This document shows positions 13,799 through 19,812 of a DNA stretch of 19,812 bases, one piece after another. Position 1 is the first letter of the stretch, and every line of letters begins with the position of its first letter. A program made the position numbers and the translations under genes. This stretch comes from Anaerorhabdus sp036637135 (GTDB lineage: Bacteria > Bacillota_I > Bacilli_A > Erysipelotrichales > Erysipelotrichaceae): NCBI RefSeq assembly GCF_036637135.1, contig NZ_JAVWNC010000043.1:1-19812 (forward strand). The letters are read 5' to 3'. The notes beneath the pieces were generated by a model, which was not told the DNA's origin, made no database searches, and was given only the letters and a program-made list of their open reading frames with translations.

Positions 13799-15307
13799 AT
13801 GGCATTTTATTACAACGAAGCAAGTCACACATTCAGTGAATATTTGTTAGTACCAGGCTATTCAAGTAGTGATTGTGTACCAAGCAAGGTTTGTTTAAAA
13901 ACACCACTGGTTAAATTTAAAAAAGGTGAAGAACCTGCAATTTCATTAAATATACCCATGGTAAGTGCAATTATGCAATCTGTTTCAGGTGAAAACATGG
14001 GGATTGCATTAGCTAAAGAAGGTGGCGTTGCTTTTATATTTGGATCTCAAAGTATTGAATCTCAAGCGATGATGGTTTCCAAAGTTAAAAATTATAAAGC
14101 TGGCTTTGTAGGAAGTGATTCGAACTTAACACCTGACCAAACATTAAATGATGTATTGGATCTACTTGACAAGACAGGGCATTCAACGATGCCTGTAACT
14201 CATGATGGTAGTGCAAATGGTAAATTATTAGGAATGGTTACAAGCCGTGATTACCGTATTTCACGTTTACATGGTGATTCAAAAGTTGCTGAATTTATGA
14301 CACCATTTGAAAAATTAGTAACTGCTCATGTATCTAGTACTTTAAGTGATTGTAATGATATCATTTGGGAACATAAATTAAATACACTTCCTATTATTGA
14401 TGATAATCAAAATCTTGTATACTTAGTATTTAGAAAAGACTATGATTCACACAAAGAAAATCCAAATGAATTATTGGATAACGATAAAAGATATGTTGTC
14501 GGTGCTGGTATCAATACACGTGACTTTGCAGAACGTGTTCCTGCATTAGTTGAAGCAGGTGCAGACGTATTGTGTATTGACTCAAGTGAAGGATTCAGCG
14601 ATTGGCAAAAACTAACGATTGATTGGATTCGTAGCAAATATGGCGACAGTGTAAAAGTTGGAGCTGGAAACGTTGTTGATAAAGAAGGATTTGAATTCTT
14701 AGCAAACGCTGGTGCTGACTTCATTAAAGTTGGTATTGGTGGTGGATCAATCTGTATCACTCGTGAAACTAAAGGTATTGGACGCGGTCAAGCTACTTCA
14801 GTCATTGAAGTTGCTAAAGCACGTGATGAATACTTTGAAAAGACAGGCGTATATATTCCTATCTGTTCAGATGGTGGAATCGTTTATGACTATCACATCA
14901 CATTAGCATTAGCTATGGGTAGTGATTTCGTAATGTTGGGACGTTATTTTTCAAGATTTGAAGAATCTCCTACAAATAAATTAATGATTAATGGTAACTT
15001 TGTTAAGGAATACTGGGGCGAAGGAAGTAATCGTGCTCGTAACTGGCAACGTTATGATTTAGGTGGAGCTGGCAAATTAAGTTTTGAAGAAGGTGTTGAT
15101 TCTTATGTTCCATACGCTGGACCATTAAAAGACAATGTTACGACAACACTTGCAAAAGTTAAATCAACAATGTGTAACTGTGGTGCGCTTACTATTGATG
15201 AACTTCAAAAGAAAGCTAAACTAACACTCGTAAGTGCAACATCTATTGTTGAAGGTGGAGCACATGATGTCATTGTAAAAGATAAAACAAATGATAACTA
15301 TAAATAA
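13799..15307 (+). CDS. guaB: IMP dehydrogenase of the Tritrichomonas-like type
   Basis: The enzyme oxidises IMP to XMP with NAD+, the first committed step of GMP synthesis. The 502-aa barrel has a CBS pair inserted at about 102-220. The catalytic loop reads GIGGGSICITRE with Cys319, the mobile flap holds Arg418-Tyr419 in NWQRYDLGG, and FEEGVDSYVPYAG follows. This is not the usual bacterial form (GxGPGSICTTR). Loop and flap closely resemble Tritrichomonas foetus IMPDH as I remember it, with Cys319, Arg418 and Tyr419 at the same numbers as in that enzyme. Lys310 and Glu431, the residues linked there to weak mycophenolic acid binding, are also present. The ribosome site AAGGAGGAGA is strong. A GMP reductase is excluded by the CBS pair and the Arg-Tyr flap. 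Confidence 0.95.
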   Translation: MAFYYNEASHTFSEYLLVPGYSSSDCVPSKVCLKTPLVKFKKGEEPAISLNIPMVSAIMQSVSGENMGIALAKEGGVAFIFGSQSIESQAMMVSKVKNYKAGFVGSDSNLTPDQTLNDVLDLLDKTGHSTMPVTHDGSANGKLLGMVTSRDYRISRLHGDSKVAEFMTPFEKLVTAHVSSTLSDCNDIIWEHKLNTLPIIDDNQNLVYLVFRKDYDSHKENPNELLDNDKRYVVGAGINTRDFAERVPALVEAGADVLCIDSSEGFSDWQKLTIDWIRSKYGDSVKVGAGNVVDKEGFEFLANAGADFIKVGIGGGSICITRETKGIGRGQATSVIEVAKARDEYFEKTGVYIPICSDGGIVYDYHITLALAMGSDFVMLGRYFSRFEESPTNKLMINGNFVKEYWGEGSNRARNWQRYDLGGAGKLSFEEGVDSYVPYAGPLKDNVTTTLAKVKSTMCNCGALTIDELQKKAKLTLVSATSIVEGGAHDVIVKDKTNDNYK

Positions 15308-15336
15308 CTCGCATAACTGCGGGTTATTTTTTTTGT
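15302..15336 (+). terminator. guaB terminator
   Basis: AAATAACTCGCA (15302-15313) pairs with TGCGGGTTATTT (15318-15329) around a TAAC loop with one G-T pair, followed by a run of T. The stem includes the guaB stop codon. Confidence 0.88.
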
Positions 15337-15365
15337 CATTTTATAAGAGTCATTATAATTCTTAT
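15333..15365 (+). promoter_or_regulatory. comK promoter with overlapping near-palindrome
   Basis: A perfect -10 TATAAT lies at 15354-15359, with TTGTCA (15333-15338, spacer 15) or TTTTGT (spacer 17) as a weak -35. The -10 is enclosed in ATAAGA (15343-15348) and TCTTAT (15360-15365), an inverted repeat whose symmetry covers 18 of 22 positions. That is a candidate operator. No ComK-type AAAA-N5-TTTT box pair is obvious. Confidence 0.5.
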
Positions 15366-15384
15366 AGAGAGGAAGGGCACTAAC

Positions 15385-15840
15385 ATGTACACTTATTGTG
15401 ATGTGATTTATTATGATACGAAAACCAATGAAACTGTATTAATGAAAGACAAGGAAGAAATAAAACGACTAAATGGCAAGCCAATTAAATGGATAAAAAT
15501 TTGGTGTTTGGAAAATGGTTCATCACTTGAAGGAAGACAAGCTAGTTTCTCATATTTATGTAAAGTTCATCAAAAACCATGTATATTAATTAATGAAATG
15601 GAATTGCTTCTATTGTTACCTACACAGTCTATCCAATCAGAACAATGTCTTTATATTCAATATCGAAATATTGATAAAATTGTCACCTTAAATTCAAAAT
15701 CATGTTTATTAATCACTAGAAACGGGTATGAGTATGATTTAAATGTTGATGCTAGAATTATTAAAAAACAAATCAAAAGATCAAATGAGTACGTCAAGAA
15801 ATTGCATGATATACAACGAAAATTCATATTTCTAGACTAA
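15385..15840 (+). CDS. comK: ComK-family transcription factor (competence regulator homologue)
   Basis: The 151-aa protein matches ComK in its core: GSSLEGR at 45-51 (GSSYAGR in Bacillus subtilis), HQKPCILI at 62-69 (SHKPPIMV), LLLLPTQSIQSEQCLYI at 75-91 (LFLFPTLSSTRPQCGWI), and TRNGYEYDLNV at 111-121 before a C-terminal helix. ComK activates DNA-uptake genes by binding AT-boxes. This copy is shorter than the 192-aa B. subtilis protein, mostly at both ends, as in other non-Bacillus homologues. Its adjacency to rmuC, a recombination-linked gene, fits but proves nothing. The ribosome site is GAGGAAGGG. Whether the organism is transformable depends on com genes outside the window. Confidence 0.8.
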   Translation: MYTYCDVIYYDTKTNETVLMKDKEEIKRLNGKPIKWIKIWCLENGSSLEGRQASFSYLCKVHQKPCILINEMELLLLLPTQSIQSEQCLYIQYRNIDKIVTLNSKSCLLITRNGYEYDLNVDARIIKKQIKRSNEYVKKLHDIQRKFIFLD

Positions 15841-15846
15841 TTTACA

Positions 15847-15855
15847 TGCTATAAT
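15847..15855 (+). promoter_or_regulatory. Extended -10 promoter for rmuC-yitT
   Basis: TGcTATAAT lies 6 nt after the comK stop. The predicted start site (about 15862) falls at the beginning of the ribosome site AGGTGAT (15861-15867), so the transcript would be nearly leaderless, with the GTG start at 15871. Confidence 0.6.
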
Positions 15856-15870
15856 ATCTTAGGTGATTAT

Positions 15871-17037
15871 GTGAACAACGATATTTTGATTTATTTATTA
15901 CTCTTTTTATTTATCTTGGTGCTAGTGGGTATTGGTATCTTGATTTTTGTTGTGAGTAAAAATAGCTTAAATCAACGCTACTTCATTAAAGATTCGCTGA
16001 TACAATCACGAAATGAAACATCTCAAGAAATGGATCAACTAAAAACCAAAATGATGCAAGACTTAGTTCTGTTTCAAACAAATATTGTTAATTCAATGAA
16101 AGGTGATTTCAACCAACTTAATGAGAATACCGTTAATCGATTAGTAAATATTGAAACGAAAGTGAATGAAAGTTTATTGCAAGGCTTTGATCGAACGAAT
16201 AAAGCATTCACAAATATATTAGAACAAATGGCAAGAATTGATGAGACACAACAAAATTTAAAATCATTATCCAGTAATATTACAAGCCTACAAAATGTCT
16301 TAACTGATAAAAAAACTAGAGGTACTTATGGTGAAATTGAATTATATTCAATTTTGGAAAGTGTATTTGGTAATAATGAAAAACGATTCTCTCGCCAAGT
16401 AAAACTATCCAATGGTTCGATAGCGGATTGCGTTATACATGCGCCTTTACCATTGGGTGAAATTGTGATTGACTCAAAGTTTCCATTGGAAAATTTCAAC
16501 CGCATGTATGATGAAGATGTATCAACGCAAGAGTTAATTCGAGTTAAGAATGAGTTTAGAAAAGATGTTACAAAACACATAAAAGATATTAAAAGTAAAT
16601 ATTTAATACAAGGAGAAACTGCTGAAATAGCCTATATGTTTATTCCAGCTGAGGCAATATTTGCAGAGATATATGGACATTACGATGATTTAATACAATT
16701 ATCCTATGAATCTAAGGTATACCTCGTATCACCAACAACTCTTATGGCATACATTACTGCGATAAAAGCCATCTATTTAGGGCAAGAAAGAAATGATCGA
16801 GTGGTTGAAATACAAGAAGAATTTATTAAATTATCAAAGGAATTTGAACGTTTCCAAGAAAGATTCTTATCAGTAAATCGAGATTTTGATAAAACGTATA
16901 AAGATATGCAATCAGTAAGCATTACTAGTGATAAAATAATCAAAAGATTCAAACAAATTGAATCTGTCCAATTAGATGAGGAAAAGCCAATACATAGACT
17001 TTTAGGGGAAAGTGAAGATGGATCAGAAGAAAATTAA
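15871..17037 (+). CDS. rmuC: RmuC-family DNA recombination protein
   Basis: The 388-aa protein has an N-terminal membrane helix (about 6-28), a long coiled-coil stretch (about 45-140, rich in Q, N, E and K heptads) and the RmuC core from about 150 (TRGTYGEIELYSILE, then IVIDSKFPLENF near 209-220 and YMFIPAEAIFAEI near 255-267). The core is a predicted PD-(D/E)xK-type nuclease fold; the family limits inversions at short repeats, but its biochemistry is poorly known. I accept the GTG start at 15871 because AGGTGAT lies just upstream and the membrane helix begins directly after. It overlaps the YitT gene by 20 nt. Confidence 0.9.
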   Translation: MNNDILIYLLLFLFILVLVGIGILIFVVSKNSLNQRYFIKDSLIQSRNETSQEMDQLKTKMMQDLVLFQTNIVNSMKGDFNQLNENTVNRLVNIETKVNESLLQGFDRTNKAFTNILEQMARIDETQQNLKSLSSNITSLQNVLTDKKTRGTYGEIELYSILESVFGNNEKRFSRQVKLSNGSIADCVIHAPLPLGEIVIDSKFPLENFNRMYDEDVSTQELIRVKNEFRKDVTKHIKDIKSKYLIQGETAEIAYMFIPAEAIFAEIYGHYDDLIQLSYESKVYLVSPTTLMAYITAIKAIYLGQERNDRVVEIQEEFIKLSKEFERFQERFLSVNRDFDKTYKDMQSVSITSDKIIKRFKQIESVQLDEEKPIHRLLGESEDGSEEN

Positions 17038-17881
17038 ACACTTTATTAGATTAACAACGATAGTAATGTTTTCATCATTATTATATTCAATTTCTATGAA
17101 TGCATTCGTAGAAGCAGGAAACTTATTTCCGGGTGGTTTTTCAGGTATATCGCTCTTAATTATAAGGGCAGCTAAATTATTTCTAAATATTGATATTTCA
17201 TTTTCAATATTGTATTTTTCACTCAATATACTTGTAACAATTCTTGTATATAAATATGTAGGAAAAATGTTTATTACCTTTTCAATACTTTGGTTCACTT
17301 GTACTAGTATATTTACATCTATCTTGCCGCAATTTCCACTCACACAAGATTTATTATTGATTACAATTTTTGGTGGTATTTTAAGTGGATTGGGAATGTC
17401 TATCGCATTACGAAATAACGCAAGTAGTGGAGGGGTAGATTTTATTGCAATCTATGCATCCAGTCGTTTTAATATTTCAACATGGAATTATGTATTCATC
17501 TTTAACTCATCGATTTTATTAATTGCAGGGTTATTATTTGGTTGGAACCAAGCATTATACTCAATTATTTTTCAATTTTGTAGTACACAAATAATCAATG
17601 AATTACATACACGGTATAAGTTGAAAAACTTATACATCATTACAACTACACCGGATGAAGTTTGTGAAGCCATCTTTAGAAATACTCGCCATGGTATTAC
17701 AAAGCTTTGGGGAGAAGGGGCTTATTCTCATCAACCTAGATGTTTTATGTTTATGACAATCAATGCTTATCAAGTAAATGAAGTTGTGGATTCAATTTTA
17801 TTAGCCGATCCAAGAGCTTTCATTAATGTTGCGAATAGTGAACGTATTGTAGGTAATTATTACCAAAAGCCGCTAGAATAA
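17018..17881 (+). CDS. YitT-family membrane protein with C-terminal DUF2179
   Basis: The 287-aa protein starts at ATG 17018, chosen over GTG 17012 because AGGGGA (17004-17009) is at the right distance only for the former. It has about five membrane helices (near 12-30, 42-70, 75-95, 108-130, 148-170), the family signature AGNLFPGGFSGISLL near 33-47 and RNNASSGGVDFIA near 130-142, then a soluble DUF2179 domain (LYIITTTPDEVCEAI onward). DUF2179 has a PII-like fold and may bind a ligand. Function is unknown for the family. Overlap with rmuC suggests coupled translation. Confidence 0.9.
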   Translation: MDQKKIKHFIRLTTIVMFSSLLYSISMNAFVEAGNLFPGGFSGISLLIIRAAKLFLNIDISFSILYFSLNILVTILVYKYVGKMFITFSILWFTCTSIFTSILPQFPLTQDLLLITIFGGILSGLGMSIALRNNASSGGVDFIAIYASSRFNISTWNYVFIFNSSILLIAGLLFGWNQALYSIIFQFCSTQIINELHTRYKLKNLYIITTTPDEVCEAIFRNTRHGITKLWGEGAYSHQPRCFMFMTINAYQVNEVVDSILLADPRAFINVANSERIVGNYYQKPLE

Positions 17882-17882
17882 G

Positions 17883-17906
17883 AAAGAGTATTTACTCTTT
17901 TTTTAT
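17883..17906 (+). terminator. Terminator of the rmuC-yitT unit
   Basis: AAAGAGT (17883-17889) pairs with ACTCTTT (17894-17900) around ATTT, followed by a T-run. It begins two bases after the YitT stop. Confidence 0.85.
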
Positions 17907-17910
17907 TTGA

Positions 17911-17938
17911 TTGTGAAAAAACGATATGATATCATAAA
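17911..17938 (+). promoter_or_regulatory. Possible promoter and 12-nt palindrome before the gene at 17980
   Basis: TTGTGA (17911-17916) could be a -35 with CATAAA (17933-17938) as a poor -10 at a 16-nt spacing. Between them TATGATATCATA (17925-17936) is a perfect 12-nt palindrome. AT-rich palindromes of this size arise by chance, so this is a weak call. Confidence 0.3.
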
Positions 17939-17979
17939 GTAAACTACGGTTGTAAACCTTTTAAATATAAGGAGAAGTT

Positions 17980-18735
17980 ATGAAAAGATATAGACTGATT
18001 ATTGCGTTCACAATAGTTGTAGGTGCCTTAATATGCATTCAATATTTTAATTCATTGAATCAAGGCAACTTAAAAATCCCTAGAGAAATTCAAGAAATAT
18101 ACGCAAATGTCGATAATTTTGAAACCTATTTAACGAATAAATATCGAACTGATGTTCATGTAGAAACAATAGCCGTCGATTTTGATCCATATCCAAAAGT
18201 TGAGTATGTTGCCACTTTAGCTGAACTGAACAATTTAAAGTATATTGGAGTCGAAAATATTAGTATAGATACTCCTGTTGATTACACGTCAATGGATTAT
18301 CAAAAACCTGGTCTTAACCCCTTTGCATTTATCAATGCTTATGCGTTAACAGAATTATATAAAGAAGATATACAAAACATATTTGAAGGGTATAACATTG
18401 AATTATATGTATTTCAAAATCAGTTTTTAGAGGATATCGAAACATATTATAAAGATATCCGATATGATAAATCATTATCATTTTACATAGCAGTAGAATC
18501 TAGTGAAAAATTAGCTAAACAAGAATCTATTTTAAGAGAATATACACAATCAGATTATAAAGGTGAAGTAAGAGGCGAACCAATGATGTTCAGTCATGTC
18601 TATTATGTTGATAACTTAGATTGTTTAAAACGTATTGAAGATTTATTTTGGGCTAACTTTAGTAATTCAAGTTCTATGAATATTCATAATTATTTGAAGA
18701 ATGATTCAGGTTTTACAGAGTTTAGAAAATCATAG
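17980..18735 (+). CDS. Unrecognised membrane-anchored extracytoplasmic protein
   Basis: I do not recognise this 251-aa protein. A single hydrophobic helix (about residues 6-22) after MKRYR indicates an uncleaved anchor or signal peptide. The C at position 19 is not in a good lipobox (ALIC), so a lipoprotein is unlikely. The rest is soluble, acidic and Tyr-rich, with mixed strands and helices (YPKVEYVATLAEL, KSLSFYIAVESSEK, FSHVYYVDNLDCL) and no Cys pairs or catalytic motif. It is probably a small secreted or surface domain protein restricted to related species. The ribosome site AAGGAGA is strong. It stands alone between two terminators, convergent with trpS. Confidence 0.7.
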   Translation: MKRYRLIIAFTIVVGALICIQYFNSLNQGNLKIPREIQEIYANVDNFETYLTNKYRTDVHVETIAVDFDPYPKVEYVATLAELNNLKYIGVENISIDTPVDYTSMDYQKPGLNPFAFINAYALTELYKEDIQNIFEGYNIELYVFQNQFLEDIETYYKDIRYDKSLSFYIAVESSEKLAKQESILREYTQSDYKGEVRGEPMMFSHVYYVDNLDCLKRIEDLFWANFSNSSSMNIHNYLKNDSGFTEFRKS

Positions 18736-18778
18736 AAAAAGATTGGTTATCGAATTTCGATACCAATCTTTTTTTGCA
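18736..18778. terminator. Bidirectional terminator shared by the unknown gene and trpS
   Basis: AAAAAGATTGG, a one-base bulge and TATCGAA pair with TTCGATA and CCAATCTTTTT. A and T runs on either side allow function in both directions. The stem overlaps the last codons and stop of trpS, so sequence there is constrained by both coding and folding. Confidence 0.88.
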
Positions 18779-19736
18779 CTTTCACTAACTTTTTATGAGC
18801 CATTAAACGTGCTTTATTTGCACCATCTTCTAACACTTTTTCAATTTCACCACTCTTCATGATTTCGTTGTATTTTGATTGAATTTTTTCTAGTTCACTT
18901 ACAACAACATCTGCAACAGCTTTCTTAAAATCACCATAACCAGAGTTTTCAAATTGTTTTACTAATTCATCAATAGATATTCCTGTTAAACTTGACATAA
19001 TTTCTAGTAAATTAGAAACCCCTGGTTGATTTGCAGGGTCATAATTTACTTTTCCGAAGTTATCAGTAACTGCAGACATTACTTTCTTTCGTGCAACATT
19101 TAAATCATCAAGAAGGTGGATGCATCCTTTGTCTCCTTTATCTGATTTACTCATTTTTTTAGTAGGTTCACTTAATGACATAATACGTGCTCCAACTTTT
19201 GGTACGATTGGTTCAGGCACTTTAAATAATTCAGTGTTATAACGATTGTTGAAACGCAATGCTAAATCACGTGTTAATTCTACATGTTGTTTTTGATCTT
19301 CTCCAACAGGTACAAAATCAGGATCATATATTAAGATATCTGCAGCCATAAGAGCAGGGTATGTGTATAAACCACCGGTTAAATTAGTTTCACCTTTCAC
19401 TTGTTTATCTTTAAATTGTGTCATACGATTTAACTCACCCATATAAGTTGAACAACACATAATAAACCCAAGTTGGGCATGTTCCATAACATCTGATTGC
19501 AAGAAAATCGTACTTCTTTCAGGATCCAATCCACACGCAAGATATAAAGCAATCGCATCTTTTAAATTCTTTTTTAACTCAGTTGGATCTTGTGGTACTG
19601 TAATACAATGTAGATTCGCAATGAATACGATCATTTCATACTCATCTTGATACTTTACAAAGTTGCGTAATGCACCAATGTAGTTTCCTAGTGTTAATTG
19701 ACCACTTGGTTTAATTCCACTTAACATTTTTTTCAT
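18747..19736 (-). CDS. trpS: Tryptophanyl-tRNA synthetase
   Basis: The 329-aa class I enzyme charges tRNA-Trp. SGIKPSGQLTLGNYIGAL at 6-23 includes the HIGH-equivalent TLGNYIG (15-21), AADILIYDPDFVPVGEDQKQHVELTRDLA (131-159) is the Trp/ATP pocket, and KMSKS lies at 194-198. The length is standard for the bacterial enzyme. The ATG at 19736 has AAAGGAGGCT at the right distance; the in-frame ATG at 19727 does not. It is convergent with the gene at 17980 and shares its terminator. Only 76 nt of upstream sequence is in the window, with no T-box consensus in it. Confidence 0.96.
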   Translation of the reverse strand: MKKMLSGIKPSGQLTLGNYIGALRNFVKYQDEYEMIVFIANLHCITVPQDPTELKKNLKDAIALYLACGLDPERSTIFLQSDVMEHAQLGFIMCCSTYMGELNRMTQFKDKQVKGETNLTGGLYTYPALMAADILIYDPDFVPVGEDQKQHVELTRDLALRFNNRYNTELFKVPEPIVPKVGARIMSLSEPTKKMSKSDKGDKGCIHLLDDLNVARKKVMSAVTDNFGKVNYDPANQPGVSNLLEIMSSLTGISIDELVKQFENSGYGDFKKAVADVVVSELEKIQSKYNEIMKSGEIEKVLEDGANKARLMAHKKLVKVQKKIGIEIR

Positions 19737-19812
19737 TTTTGTAGCCTCCTTTGACTAAACAAGAAAATTGATTTGTTACACAAATTATTTAAAGAACCTT
19801 TATGAAGTTCCC
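19737..19812 (-). other. trpS 5' leader, truncated by window end
   Basis: On the minus strand this stretch contains GGGAAC ... GGTTCTTT (about 19792-19812) and, near the gene, the ribosome site. GGTTCTTT could be the 3' arm of a hairpin whose other arm lies past the window edge, as expected of a leader terminator such as a T-box. I cannot confirm this because the T-box sequence and specifier loop would lie outside the window. Confidence 0.25.

Noticed and set aside
17925..17936. Perfect 12-nt palindrome TATGATATCATA as a specific operator
   Set aside because: It is AT-only apart from one G-C pair per arm, so chance occurrence is likely in this low-GC sequence; no second copy was seen in the window.
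19737..19812. T-box riboswitch before trpS
   Set aside because: No AGGGTGG-type T-box sequence is present in the 76 nt available; the specifier region would lie beyond the window. Kept only as a low-confidence truncated leader.

Overview
The window is a low-GC, gene-dense bacterial chromosome segment using the standard code (TAA, TAG and TGA all occur as stops). The gene content (FemABX-type peptidoglycan branching enzyme, ComK homologue, bifunctional BirA with BioY, bacterial ProRS with an editing insert, electron-bifurcating [FeFe] hydrogenase) points to a walled, fermentative, anaerobic member of the Bacillota. An Erysipelotrichia/Turicibacter-like lineage is my best guess, but that rests on gene content and base composition, not on a tree. 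No rRNA, tRNA, IS element, prophage or CRISPR array is visible, and no gene-free stretch exceeds about 110 bases.

Region 1 (1-8829) is one long co-oriented unit. A terminator from an upstream gene and an extended -10 promoter are followed by an ABC permease gene and, 2 nt later, a ten-gene [FeFe]-hydrogenase operon: hydC (NuoE-like), DRTGG protein, RsbW-like ATPase, a second and divergent H-cluster protein (HydS-like), second DRTGG protein, PHP phosphoesterase-like protein, GHKL ATPase, thioredoxin-like [2Fe-2S] protein, hydB (NuoF-like), hydA, then a strong terminator. The seven genes between hydC and hydB look like a sensory or regulatory cassette set inside the catalytic operon. All the overlapping starts lie in this cassette, whereas hydC, hydB and hydA have their own spaced ribosome sites. 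Catalytically, HydABC would couple oxidation of NADH and reduced ferredoxin to H2 evolution, or the reverse. HydE, HydF and HydG maturases are not in the window.

Region 2 (8830-10912) holds birA-bioY behind a BirA-type operator that overlaps a perfect -35 box, then a monocistronic pyridoxamine-phosphate-oxidase-fold gene. Region 3 (10913-13693, minus strand) holds a FemX-like aminoacyltransferase and proS. These are separated by a terminator and a new promoter. proS is divergent from guaB.

Region 4 (13799-17900) holds guaB, comK, rmuC and a YitT-family membrane protein. The IMP dehydrogenase is the surprising one. As far as I can recall the Tritrichomonas foetus enzyme, it is near-colinear with it, and the catalytic Cys319, the Arg418-Tyr419 dyad and the drug-resistance positions Lys310 and Glu431 fall at the same residue numbers. 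Region 5 (17901-19812) holds an unrecognised membrane-anchored protein and convergent trpS, which share a bidirectional terminator.

Two recurring regulatory habits stand out. One is extended -10 promoters (TGnTATAAT) placed 10-30 nt from the start codon. The other is ribosome sites of the GGTGAT type close to the start.
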